Source: Streptococcaceae bacterium
Lineage (GTDB): Bacteria; Bacillota; Bacilli; Lactobacillales; Streptococcaceae
Length of the DNA stretch: 7,100 bases
Assembly (NCBI GenBank): GCA_031259195.1
Contig: JAIRLR010000186.1
Span: 1-7,100 of the forward strand
Direction: 5' to 3'
In this document: piece by piece, positions 1-6,164 of the stretch
Numbering within the stretch: position 1 is the first letter of the stretch
How the letters are laid out: each line of letters begins with the position of its first letter
The notes under the pieces: generated by a model
What the model was told of the DNA's origin: nothing
Database searches by the model: none
Seen by the model: only the letters and a program-made list of their open reading frames with translations
Position numbers and translations under genes: made by a program

Positions 1-164
1 CCTGTTAACGATCTCGCTATTGATGAAATTTTTGGTTAATTTTTAGGCAATTTGCGGAAAAAAACGCAGAATAGCGAAGCGTTAGTACTATTTTGAGGAT
101 TTTTGACAAAAAAGTGTCAAAAATTAAACAAAATTGCGCAATTCTGGAGATCGTTAACAGGCTC
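1..164. mobile_element. Element A: short MITE-like repeat with terminal inverted repeats
   Basis: Bases 1-15 (CCTGTTAACGATCTC) are the exact reverse complement of 147-161. The right end continues to 164 as GGCTC, so the full terminus reads GAGCCTGTTAACGATCTC and the first three bases of the left end lie just outside the window. The interior is AT-rich, carries no reading frame of note, and contains a 10-bp hairpin (99-124) and a 12-bp palindrome AATTGCGCAATT (132-143). Element B shares the terminus, the following TCTCnnTATTGATG, an inner AATTGCG near the right end, and a block of the form GAAAAAAACGnAG..TAGCGAnGC..TATTTnGAGG (A about 57-98, B about 642-680). This shared architecture is seen directly. 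Calling it a transposase-dependent miniature element is inference, because no transposase is present and the left flank needed to see a target duplication is missing. Confidence 0.6.
99..124. repeat. Perfect hairpin inside element A
   Basis: ATTTTTGACA (99-108) pairs perfectly with TGTCAAAAAT (115-124) around a 6-nt A-rich loop. There is no T-run directly after the stem on the plus strand and the stem is AT-rich, so it is not a convincing terminator. It is best read as internal secondary structure of element A. Confidence 0.6.
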
Positions 165-176
165 TTAATGGTTGAA

Positions 177-526
177 CTAGCAAATTACCTTTATTAGACC
201 TCTTGGATAATAAATAGATCTTCGGATGATGTCTATTATAAAATTAATCTCTGGATCATCCTCAGCAAATCCTGGCGTATAATAATTAAACAATAATGCA
301 TCGATAGGCAGTGGATAAAACGAAGATTTCGCATGCCATTTCCCAACAAGAGTTACTCGTCTTCCTGCAATGTTACACAGAATGCGTAACAACATCAGGG
401 TAAGAGATCCTTGTCCGCGTACATAAGTGGTTGAATCATTTAAACCAATAGCCATGCTTAATGCCCAAGTTTTCAGGGTATCATCATCCATATTCCCTTG
501 CCGAACTAATTCAAGAAATTGCCTTA
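177..526 (-). CDS. Orphan hypothetical protein, 5' end lost at element B
   Basis: The minus-strand frame stops with TAG at 177-179 and is open back through 526 to the junction with element B, where a TAA inside the terminal repeat (534-536) closes it. The first internal ATG (489-491) gives 104 residues, but the 12 codons before it (ALRQFLELVRQG...) also read like protein, so the true start was probably upstream and is gone. Nothing like a well-spaced Shine-Dalgarno precedes the internal ATG. The product has a hydrophobic stretch around LTLMLLRILCNIAG, then a distinctive GRRVTLVGKWHAKSSFYPL and an acidic AEDDPEI segment. It has no signal peptide and no motif I can tie to a family. Its orientation opposes rny, and elements A and B bracket it closely (13 bp from A). 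It may be a C-terminal relic of a gene cut by element B, or a small expressed gene. The function is unknown. Confidence 0.45.
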
Positions 527-602
527 GAGCCTGTTAACTTGTCTCTTTATTGATGGATTGCGTTTACCAAGTTTGTAATCAATTAAGCTCAAAACAACTT
601 GT

Positions 603-622
603 AAACCTGCCAGGTTTTTTTT
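603..622 (+). terminator. Weak terminator-like stem with T-run in element B
   Basis: AAACCTG (603-609) is complementary to CAGGTTT (611-617), realistically folding as AAACC/GGTTT with a 5-nt loop. The stem runs directly into eight Ts (615-622). The stem is short and the upstream sequence is not an obvious gene, so this may be only a by-product of the repeat's structure. It could limit transcription entering from the left. Confidence 0.25.
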
Positions 623-685
623 GAGAAATTTTTGTGCATTTCTAGAAAAAAAACGTAGGTTTAGCGAGGCTATTTCGAGGCTTTC

Positions 686-733
686 GTTCTAACGATTTGT
701 AATCAAGCAAAGCTTGAACAAATCGTAAAGAAC
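686..733. repeat. Strong imperfect hairpin in element B
   Basis: Three nested arms pair in order: GTTCT (686-690) with AGAAC (729-733), ACGATTTGT (692-700) with ACAAATCGT (718-726), and TCAAGC (703-708) with GCTTGA (712-717) around an AAA loop. Only small internal asymmetries interrupt the arms (one base against two, and an unpaired AA). That gives 20 base pairs in 48 nt. There is no T-run, so it is not a terminator. It may act in DNA or RNA form as part of the element. Confidence 0.7.
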
Positions 734-780
734 TTAGGCATATCTTTTGACGAAAAAAGGCAAGCATTATCAAAAAAGTT

Positions 781-913
781 GCACCGAGTAGGTACATCCT
801 GCCTAAACTCTGTCAAGCCTCGCAAGACACTCGTTAAGGTAAGTTCGCACCGAGTAGGTACGTCCGCACCTTTACTCTGTCAAGTTAACGCTTGCCAATC
901 GTTAAGGCAGTTC
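781..913. repeat. Two-copy imperfect tandem repeat (66 + 67 bp) in element B
   Basis: Unit 1 (781-846) and unit 2 (847-913) both begin GCACCGAGTAGGTAC, share ACTCTGTCAAG in the middle, and end with TCGTTAAGG followed by CAGTTC or TAAGTTC. A third start (GCAATTA) follows at 914 before the right terminal repeat. The segments between these blocks have diverged. Two adjacent copies with no spacers are a tandem duplication, not a CRISPR array. Confidence 0.75.
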
Positions 914-932
914 GCAATTAGAGACAAGTTAA

Positions 933-1022
933 CAGGTTCTAAAACTTGATGGATTGCTTGACAATGTCATTATTTTACCGTTTAACGACATACAAGCAGA
1001 TCAAGATAACTTAGAAAATTGA
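933..1022 (+). other. Possible C-terminal gene remnant before rny, plus AT-rich spacer
   Basis: Directly right of element B, the plus frame is open from the terminal-repeat stop (930-932) to TGA at 1020-1022. From about 942 it reads KLDGLLDNVIILPFNDI followed by an acidic tail, which looks like the end of a protein. It is only about 26 codons and lacks a start, so it could be chance. The opposite strand can also be read as an extension of the orphan frame at 177-526 if element B is removed, which adds about nine codons (HCQAIHQVL) before a stop. The rest of the stretch up to rny holds only the promoter region. Confidence 0.2.
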
Positions 1023-1059
1023 TATTTGTCAGTTGTTAGGTTAGACTTAACGGGTGTAG

Positions 1060-1087
1060 TTGTTATGCACATATTTAAGTTTATACT
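1060..1087 (+). promoter_or_regulatory. Candidate sigma-A promoter of rny
   Basis: TTGTTA (1060-1065) lies 16 bp before TATACT (1082-1087). Each hexamer is one or two bases from the vegetative consensus. Transcription would start near 1094, giving a leader of about 24 nt before the TTG start and just covering the AGGAG ribosome binding site. A second weaker pair, TTGATA (1019-1024) with TAGACT (1042-1047), lies upstream. Confidence 0.45.
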
Positions 1088-1117
1088 TTTAATTATACGA
1101 GATAGGAGAGATATAGG

Positions 1118-2731
1118 TTGGTAATTGTTACAATTATATCCGCTATCATCGCATTAATTGTTGGTTATTTTATAAAAAGTTTTCAAGTTAACGCAGATAA
1201 GCGGCGCTTAGAGAAGGAAAAAGCAGCGTATGAAACAGGTATTCAGGAAGCAAAGTTATCCGCTGAAGAGATCCTTGAGAGAACTCGCCTTGATGTGAAG
1301 ACATTGAAGAAAAAAACTTTATTTGAGGCAAATCAAGAGGCAATTAAAGAAGCAAAGAAGGTTAGTCAGCAATATCGTAAAGAGATTGAGAGTGAGTATA
1401 AAGAACGTAATTTACAATTAAATACTAAAGAGAATCTTTTGAATCAACGAGAAGAAGTATTGACTCGTAAAGACGACGCTTTAATGAAACGCGAGCTCTC
1501 ACTTGAAGATAAAGAGCAAGGATTGACTTCCAAACAACAATTAATCGATGAGCGCAAAAAAGAAGTTGAAAGCCTTGAAGTAAAGCAAAAGGTGGAGTTA
1601 GAGAGAATTGCAAAACTTTCTCGTGAAGATGCACAAGATATTATTATGAGGTCTACAAAAAAAGAGTTGGATCGAGAGGTTACTCTTTTGATCAAAAAGG
1701 CAGAAGAGCGGGCAAATGAGGAAGCAGATAAAAAGGCGAAGAATATTTTATCATTAGCAATCCAGCGAGTTTCTACTGATCAGATTTCAGAGAGTACTGT
1801 TTCAGTAGTTCCATTGTCCGGTGATGATATAAAGGGACGAATTATTGGGCGTGAAGGACGAAATATTCGCACACTAGAGTCTTTAACTGGGATCGATATT
1901 ATCATTGATGATACTCCAGAAGCAGTAGTTCTTTCGGGATTTGATCCTATTCGTCGAGAAATTGCACGGATGACTTTAGAAAAACTGCTCCAAGATGGTA
2001 GTATTCATCCAGCTCGAATTGAAGAACTTGTGGAAAAGTCGCGTAAAGAGATGGATACTCGAATTCGTAATTATGGAGAAGCTGCTGCATTTAAAGTTGG
2101 CGCTCATACACTTCATCCTGATTTGATTAAAATTATGGGTCGTTTACATTTCCGAACTTCTTATGGTCAAAATGTCTTAGATCACTCTGTTGAGGTGGCT
2201 TGCTTAGCAGGTGCTCTAGCAGGTGAGTTGGAAGAAAATGTAACTTTAGCAAAACGTGCAGGATTTTTACATGATATCGGCAAGGCTTTAGATCATGAGA
2301 TCGAAGGTTCACACGTTGAGATTGGTACAAAGATCGCTACAAAATATAAAGAAAATCCAATAGTTATTAATGCAATCTCTTCACATCATGGCGATGTAGA
2401 GGCAACGTCGATTATTGCCGTTTTGGTATCAACCGCAGATGTTTTATCCGCTGCTCGCCCTGGAGCACGTAGTGAGTCTTTGGAAAATTATATTCGTCGT
2501 TTACAAGCTTTGGAAGCGATTGGAGATGAATTTGCCGGAGTTGAAAAAACATATGCTATCCAAGCAGGCCGCGAAGTGCGAGTAATTGTGAAACCGGAAG
2601 AAATCGATGACTTGCAAGCAGTACGCCTGTCTCATGACATTCGTCGAAAAATTGAAGATAAACTAGACTATCCTGGGAGTATCAAAGTAACCGTTGTACG
2701 AGAAATGCGTGCAGTTGAATATGCTAAGTGA
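1118..2731 (+). CDS. rny: Ribonuclease Y
   Basis: RNase Y is the membrane-tethered endonuclease that starts decay and processing of many mRNAs in Bacillota. The 537-residue product has the full family layout: an N-terminal membrane helix (about 2-19), a long charged coiled coil (about 25-215), a KH RNA-binding domain with the GxxG loop in [12 protein letters not shown] (240-251), and a metal-dependent HD domain. Likely metal or catalytic residues are His356 (LDHSVEVA), His385-Asp386 (FLHDIGK), His399, His423-His424 (SSHHGD) and Asp441. The conserved C-terminal tail ends [19 protein letters not shown]. The start is TTG, supported by AGGAG at 1104-1108 with a 9-nt gap and by the membrane helix beginning at once. 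The length is close to the usual ~520 residues and nothing is truncated. In many lactobacilli recA lies just upstream. Here element B and remnants occupy that place. No clear terminator follows. Confidence 0.97.
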   Translation: MVIVTIISAIIALIVGYFIKSFQVNADKRRLEKEKAAYETGIQEAKLSAEEILERTRLDVKTLKKKTLFEANQEAIKEAKKVSQQYRKEIESEYKERNLQLNTKENLLNQREEVLTRKDDALMKRELSLEDKEQGLTSKQQLIDERKKEVESLEVKQKVELERIAKLSREDAQDIIMRSTKKELDREVTLLIKKAEERANEEADKKAKNILSLAIQRVSTDQISESTVSVVPLSGDDIKGRIIGREGRNIRTLESLTGIDIIIDDTPEAVVLSGFDPIRREIARMTLEKLLQDGSIHPARIEELVEKSRKEMDTRIRNYGEAAAFKVGAHTLHPDLIKIMGRLHFRTSYGQNVLDHSVEVACLAGALAGELEENVTLAKRAGFLHDIGKALDHEIEGSHVEIGTKIATKYKENPIVINAISSHHGDVEATSIIAVLVSTADVLSAARPGARSESLENYIRRLQALEAIGDEFAGVEKTYAIQAGREVRVIVKPEEIDDLQAVRLSHDIRRKIEDKLDYPGSIKVTVVREMRAVEYAK

Positions 2732-2737
2732 AGAGGA

Positions 2738-2902
2738 TTGGTTTTATCAAGATTTAATCGTTGTTTAATGCTCTTGATAATGAGTGTTTGTGTGAGAGTT
2801 GTGATTAGTAGCAATTCTGGATTATTTCAGGAAGCTATTTCAGCGTATCATGCGAATAAAGGCTCATTGTCAAGGGATTTTTCAGTTAATGCTTTGCAAT
2901 AA
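2738..2902 (+). CDS. Small unidentified ORF after rny, possibly a gene remnant
   Basis: This 54-codon frame starts at TTG 2738 right after the rny stop and is in the same frame as rny, separated only by its TGA. AGAGGA (2732-2737) directly abuts the TTG, too close for a good ribosome binding site. Internal ATGs at 2768 and 2780 shorten it to 44 or 40 residues. The first part is hydrophobic (LMLLIMSVCVRVVI). The second part, GLFQEAISAYHANKGSLSRD, reads like a soluble protein end and the frame ends FSVNALQ. I do not recognise a family. Since another gap in this window holds the C-terminal stub of a broken gene, this may likewise be the tail of a deleted gene rather than a real small protein. 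A 9-bp inverted repeat (2744-2752 with 2772-2780) lies inside it. Confidence 0.25.
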   Translation: MVLSRFNRCLMLLIMSVCVRVVISSNSGLFQEAISAYHANKGSLSRDFSVNALQ

Positions 2903-2965
2903 TTTCAGATTAATTATTAGACCTCCTTAAGAAACTAGGGTATAACGAGAATTCGTTTCAATTTT

Positions 2966-3001
2966 TTCTTGAGACAAGGAAAAAAACGCAAGAATAGTGG
3001 A
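2966..3001. repeat. Possible degenerate fragment of the A/B repeat family upstream of prfA
   Basis: A T-run followed by CTTGAGACAAGGAAAAAAACGCAAGAATAGTGG resembles the internal block of element A (GCGGAAAAAAACGCAGAATAGCG, 55-77) and the TTTTTTTTGAGA and GAAAAAAAACG parts of element B. No terminal repeats are seen here, so this could be a worn relic or a chance similarity of A-rich DNA. The rest of 2903-3033 is AT-rich and holds a weak -10-like TATAAC (2941-2946) without a good -35. Confidence 0.3.
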
Positions 3002-3033
3002 TTTTAAGATTATAGAAGGTAGGAAGAGTTGGG

Positions 3034-4113
3034 ATGTACGATCAGCTACAAGCGATAGAAGACCGTTATGAAGAGTTAAGCGAGTTACTTTCTGATCCTG
3101 AAGTAATTGCAGATACGAAGCGCTTTCTTGCTTTATCAAAGGAAGAAGCTAGTATTCGAGAAACGGTAGAAGTGTATCGCCACTATAAAAAAATTGTTCA
3201 ACAGATCAAAGATGCAGAAGAGTTATTAAGTGAGAGTTTGGATGCTGAGATGTTAGAAATGGCTAAGGAAGAGCTGTCTGAAGGCAAGACGGAAAAGGAA
3301 GAGTTGGAGGAGCAGATGAAGATTTTACTCTTACCAAAGGATCCCAATGATGATAAAAATATTTTAATGGAGATTCGCGGAGCAGCTGGTGGGGATGAGG
3401 CCCAGTTGTTTGCAGCGGATCTTTTTGCCATGTATACCAAGTATGCAGAGTCTCAGGCGTGGAAAGTGGAGATTATGGAGGCTAGTGTAACGGGCATTGG
3501 CGGATATAAAGAAGTTATTTTGATGATTACAGGGATGAGTGTTTACTCAAAGCTTAAATATGAGTCGGGAGCTCATCGCGTGCAGCGCGTGCCAACAACA
3601 GAGTCACAAGGGCGTGTTCATACCTCTACTGCAACGGTAGTGGTCATGCCTGAGGCAGAGGATGTTGAGATAGAGATTGATGATAAGGATTTGCGGGTAG
3701 ACATTTATCATGCTTCAGGTGCTGGGGGGCAACATGTTAATAAAACAGCTTCAGCAGTACGAATTGTGCATTTGCCAACGGGAATCAAGGTGGAGATGCA
3801 GGATGAGCGTTCGCAGCAAAAAAATCGCGAAAAAGCTATGAAGATTTTACGAGCGCGAGTGTATGATTATTTTGCGCAAGCTGCACAGAGCGAGTATGAT
3901 GCAAATCGGAAGTCTGCCGTCGGGACAGGTGATCGCTCGGAGCGGATTCGGACATATAATTTTCCACAAAATCGAGTGACAGATCATCGAATTGGTTTAA
4001 CAATTCAAAAATTGGATCAAATTTTAGCCGGAAAGCTCGATGAAATTATTGACGCTTTGATTGTTTATGATCAAACACAAAAGTTAGAAGAGTTGAATAA
4101 TGGTTCAGCTTAA
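3034..4113 (+). CDS. prfA: Peptide chain release factor 1 (RF1)
   Basis: RF1 recognises UAA and UAG in the ribosomal A site and triggers release of the finished peptide. The 359-residue length is normal. Seen in order: a helical domain 1 (about 1-105), the [12 protein letters not shown] segment (115-126), the codon-recognition region with [14 protein letters not shown] (185-198), in which the PxT motif specific to RF1 reads PTT (187-189), the catalytic GGQ at 231-233 within [12 protein letters not shown], and a C-terminal part with [23 protein letters not shown] typical of class I factors. The PxT tripeptide argues for RF1 over RF2 (SPF), and RF2 usually needs a programmed frameshift that is absent here. 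AGAAGG and AGGAAG (3014-3026) precede the ATG by a suitable distance. It is the first gene of an operon with prmC, whose product methylates the GGQ glutamine. Confidence 0.98.
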   Translation: MYDQLQAIEDRYEELSELLSDPEVIADTKRFLALSKEEASIRETVEVYRHYKKIVQQIKDAEELLSESLDAEMLEMAKEELSEGKTEKEELEEQMKILLLPKDPNDDKNILMEIRGAAGGDEAQLFAADLFAMYTKYAESQAWKVEIMEASVTGIGGYKEVILMITGMSVYSKLKYESGAHRVQRVPTTESQGRVHTSTATVVVMPEAEDVEIEIDDKDLRVDIYHASGAGGQHVNKTASAVRIVHLPTGIKVEMQDERSQQKNREKAMKILRARVYDYFAQAAQSEYDANRKSAVGTGDRSERIRTYNFPQNRVTDHRIGLTIQKLDQILAGKLDEIIDALIVYDQTQKLEELNNGSA

Positions 4114-4957
4114 AACTTATTTTCAGGCAATTCGTGAGTCTTCGCTGCGTTTGCAAAAGGCTGGTTGTGAGCCTGCTAGTGCGCAGTTTGTTTTTATGCA
4201 AAGAAAAGGTTGGAATCAGCTTAAGTGGCTTTTAAATATACATCATCCTATTTCGGAAGCGGACAATAAACAGATTTTGCGCGATGAAAAGAGCTTGTTA
4301 AAAAATGTTCCACCACAGTATTTGCTTGGATTTGCAGAGTTTTTTGGACGACGTTTTAAGGTGACAAAAGATACGTTGATTCCAAGACCTGAAACGGAAG
4401 AATTGGTGCAATTAGCTTTGCAAAAGGGAAATCGGAATTTACCTTTAAAGGTTGTAGACATTGGCGTTGGTAGTGGCGCGATTGCGCTAACTCTTGCTTT
4501 AGAACGTCCCAATTGGCAAGTGGTAGGCACAGATATTTCTGAGGGAGCGTTAGAGGTTGCTAAGGAAAATGCGAATTTGTTGGGCGCAAAGGTTTACTTG
4601 GAGCAAGGAGATGTGTTGCGTCCTTTTAAGGAAGAGAAATTTGACCTTATAGTTTCTAATCCGCCATATATTGCATATGATGAATGGGGTATTGTTGATA
4701 AGTGTGTATGTGAGTATGAGCCCGAAAAAGCTTTATTTGCTGATGAAAATGGTTTAGCTATTTACCGAAAAATTGCTGAACAAGCGCCGAAGTTATTAAA
4801 AAAAAGCGGTATTTTCTTGTTAGAAATTGGCTACTCGCAAGCAGCAGTCGTTTCACAGATGATGAGAGAAGCTTTTGCTAATAAGCGTGAAGTGGAAGTT
4901 TTTAATGATCTATCTGGAAAACCAAGGATGATTTATGTAAAGGAACATTACGCATGA
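4100..4957 (+). CDS. prmC: Release factor glutamine N5-methyltransferase PrmC (HemK)
   Basis: PrmC uses S-adenosylmethionine to methylate the glutamine of the GGQ motif in RF1 and RF2, which raises release efficiency. The 285-residue protein has the family's N-terminal helical domain with [13 protein letters not shown] (71-83) and IPRPETE (94-100). The Rossmann methyltransferase fold follows, with the SAM-binding [11 protein letters not shown] (120-130), the acidic residue in VVGTDIS (141-147), and the substrate-binding NPPY (187-190) in [26 protein letters not shown] (207-219) and GKPRMIYV near the end are also typical. The usual DLGTGSG is DIGVGSG here, a mild change. The ATG lies 14 bp inside the end of prfA, so the two genes overlap in different frames. 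This suggests translational coupling of enzyme and substrate. Confidence 0.96.
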   Translation: MVQLKTYFQAIRESSLRLQKAGCEPASAQFVFMQRKGWNQLKWLLNIHHPISEADNKQILRDEKSLLKNVPPQYLLGFAEFFGRRFKVTKDTLIPRPETEELVQLALQKGNRNLPLKVVDIGVGSGAIALTLALERPNWQVVGTDISEGALEVAKENANLLGAKVYLEQGDVLRPFKEEKFDLIVSNPPYIAYDEWGIVDKCVCEYEPEKALFADENGLAIYRKIAEQAPKLLKKSGIFLLEIGYSQAAVVSQMMREAFANKREVEVFNDLSGKPRMIYVKEHYA

Positions 4958-5940
4958 CACAAATTTTGCAACCAAAGGATCTTAAAAAAGCTGTGGAAAT
5001 AATAAAGGCGGGCGGTTTAGTTGCTTTTCCGACAGAGACGGTTTATGGCTTAGGCGCAGATGCGCGTAATCAAAAGGCGCTTGGAAAAATTTTTGCTGTT
5101 AAAAAGCGAGCAAAAAACAATCCTTTGAATCTTAATATTGCGGATGTGGGCTGGATTAATGAGTTTATCGAAGAGATTCCTACAGCAGTACAAAAAGTTA
5201 TGGATGCTTTTTGGCCGGGGCCTTTAACCATTATTTTGCCTTTGAAAAGAGATACTTTATCAAAACTTATAACAGGTGGTTCTGCAAGTATTGGCTTTCG
5301 TATGCCTCAAAATAAAACTGCTTTAGCATTGATTCGTGCAGTAGGTATTATGGTCGGACCAAGTGCTAATCTTTCGGGAAAGTTTAGCACTACTAAAGTG
5401 GAGCATGTACTATCAGATTTGGATAGGAAAATTGATGCGATTTTGGATGATGATGAGAATCTAGGCGGGATCGAGTCAACAATCTTAGATATATCAAACC
5501 TTGCTCAGCCGAAAATTTTACGTCCAGGTGCAATCACCAAAGAAATGTTAGAAGTGTTTTTGCCAAATATACAAGTATTAGAGAGTAAAAAACATTATAA
5601 ACCTAATGTTTCGGTGGCAATCATTGATCCGCAGAAACAAGGTTGGCAAGAGGGTATCTTTTGGGCTAAAAGGAATGGTCAAAAAATTGGTCTTTTGGCT
5701 GATAAAAAGATTATTGAAAAATTTGCAAATCAAGTGGATGAAACGTGTGTTTTAACAGAAAATAATGATCTAAATTTAGCAGCTAAACAACTATTCTCTG
5801 GTCTTCGAAAATTAGATGAAAGCAAACAACCTTTAGATGTTATTTTTGTGCAAACATTTGAAGGTGAGGGTTTGGCTTTAGCATATCGAAACCGCTTGCT
5901 TAAAACGGCAGGTTTGGAGGAGAGAGGCTTTGTCAAGTAA
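4954..5940 (+). CDS. Threonylcarbamoyl-AMP synthase (Sua5/TsaC family, long form)
   Basis: This enzyme makes threonylcarbamoyl-adenylate from threonine, bicarbonate and ATP, the first step of t6A37 formation on ANN-decoding tRNAs. TsaB, TsaD and TsaE complete the pathway. The 328-residue length indicates the two-domain Sua5 form (YwlC-like), not short TsaC. The YrdC domain shows AFPTETVYGLGADA (24-37), FWPGPLTIILPL (86-97), GFRMPQN (114-120), GPSANLSGK (135-143), ESTILDI (174-180) and ILRPGAIT (188-195). The linker KKHYKPNV leads to a smaller C-terminal domain ending GEGLALAYRNRLLKTAG. The normally conserved KGRPxxNPLxxHI segment reads KKRAKNNPLNLNI (50-62). The Lys and Arg of KxR are kept, but the Pro and His are replaced. 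The ATG overlaps the prmC stop as ATGA, so the gene is coupled to prmC. In lactobacilli this prfA-prmC-sua5 order is common. Confidence 0.95.
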   Translation: MTQILQPKDLKKAVEIIKAGGLVAFPTETVYGLGADARNQKALGKIFAVKKRAKNNPLNLNIADVGWINEFIEEIPTAVQKVMDAFWPGPLTIILPLKRDTLSKLITGGSASIGFRMPQNKTALALIRAVGIMVGPSANLSGKFSTTKVEHVLSDLDRKIDAILDDDENLGGIESTILDISNLAQPKILRPGAITKEMLEVFLPNIQVLESKKHYKPNVSVAIIDPQKQGWQEGIFWAKRNGQKIGLLADKKIIEKFANQVDETCVLTENNDLNLAAKQLFSGLRKLDESKQPLDVIFVQTFEGEGLALAYRNRLLKTAGLEERGFVK

Positions 5941-5948
5941 GTGCGTAA

Positions 5949-6069
5949 CTCCACAACTTAATTGATTTAGGAGGATATTGTTGTTCATGTTTTTCAAACG
6001 GAAGAGCGCGCCTTTTATAATTTAGAAAAACTTTGGGCAGATGCTTTGCAAGTTGAACTTGAATTTTAG
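5949..6069 (+). pseudogene. rsfS: C-terminal remnant of ribosomal silencing factor RsfS, frameshifted
   Basis: RsfS (YbeB/YqeL) binds ribosomal protein uL14 and keeps the 50S subunit from joining 30S when nutrients are scarce. Frame 5971-6069 reads EDIVVHVFQTEERAFYNL then EKLWADALQVELEF and a stop, which matches the family's C-terminal signature (DxGDVVVHVFxxExRxFYNLExLWxDA). Just before it, in the adjacent frame, 5958-5972 reads LIDLG, the expected preceding segment. The two join if one extra G near 5973 is removed (GGAGGAT where GGAGAT is expected). The N-terminal two-thirds are absent: 5941-5957 shows no RsfS-like sequence and tsaC ends at 5940. The normal rsfS neighbours (nadD, yqeK) are also missing. 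It is therefore a nonfunctional stub at a likely recombination junction. An intact copy presumably lies elsewhere, which is inference. Confidence 0.8.
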
Positions 6070-6090
6070 AAAAAAAGAATAATTTTAAAC

Positions 6091-6119
6091 TTGTATAATA
6101 TAAGAAATCGTGGTATATT
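6091..6119 (+). promoter_or_regulatory. Candidate promoter(s) of dnaG
   Basis: TTGTAT (6091-6096), 17 bp, then TATATT (6114-6119) preceded by TGG gives an extended -10 promoter with start near 6126. An alternative perfect -10, TATAAT (6094-6099), overlaps the first hexamer but lacks a good -35 at the right distance. Either would transcribe dnaG independently of tsaC. No terminator separates them, so readthrough is also possible. Confidence 0.5.
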
Positions 6120-6123
6120 TAAG

Positions 6124-6150
6124 ATTGGCTTTTTATGGAAAAAAGTCAAT
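6124..6150 (+). promoter_or_regulatory. Leader hairpin just before the dnaG ribosome binding site
   Basis: ATTGGCTTTTT (6124-6134) pairs with AAAAAGTCAAT (6140-6150), an 11-bp stem with one G-U pair and a 5-nt loop. It would sit at the very 5' end of the mRNA from the extended -10 promoter and stops one base before GAAAGG (6152-6157). It could stabilise the transcript or tune initiation. There is no T-run after it. Function is inferred. Confidence 0.4.
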
Positions 6151-6164
6151 TGAAAGGTAATTTT

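Larger units (their letters stand above)
527..939. mobile_element. Element B: ~413-bp MITE-like repeat, TA-flanked
   Basis: GAGCCTGTTAACTTGTCTCT (527-546) and the reverse complement of 920-939 match at 19 of 20 positions. TA dinucleotides sit immediately outside both ends (525-526 and 940-941), which would fit a TA target-site duplication, as known for IS630/Tc1-type and some IS5-family elements. A two-base match alone is weak evidence. No transposase-like frame is present, so the element would be mobilised in trans. The interior holds an imperfect stem (562-606), a GC-poor terminator-like stem with a T-run (603-622), a strong hairpin (686-733) and a two-copy tandem repeat (781-913). The outer ends and one internal block match element A, so both belong to one family of different lengths. 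The family name is not recognised. Confidence 0.6.

Noticed and set aside
747..775. Promoter inside element B starting at TTGACG (747-752)
   Set aside because: No acceptable -10 hexamer lies 16-18 bp downstream.
781..913. Short CRISPR array
   Set aside because: Only two units, 66-67 bp apart with no constant spacer size, and similarity extends through most of the unit. This is a tandem duplication within a repeat element.
1..939. Composite transposon carrying the orphan frame
   Set aside because: Neither end element encodes a transposase, A's left flank is outside the window, and the orphan frame is cut by B, which fits separate insertions better.
1425..1695. Minus-strand frames opposite rny (also at 2133-2330)
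   Set aside because: They are antisense to the conserved coiled-coil and HD parts of rny, have no ribosome binding sites and low-complexity content.
2927..3440. Minus-strand frames opposite the start of prfA, with AAGGAGG-like sequence at 2921-2928 on the minus strand
   Set aside because: The frames are shadows of prfA, and no start codon follows the AAGGAGG at a usable distance.
3034..4113. RF2 (prfB) instead of RF1
   Set aside because: There is a PxT-type tripeptide (PTT) instead of SPF, and no internal UGA frameshift site near the start.
4243..4530. Minus-strand frame opposite prmC, and one opposite the end of tsaC (5730-5954)
   Set aside because: Antisense to the SAM-binding motif of prmC and the C-terminal domain of tsaC, with no independent support.
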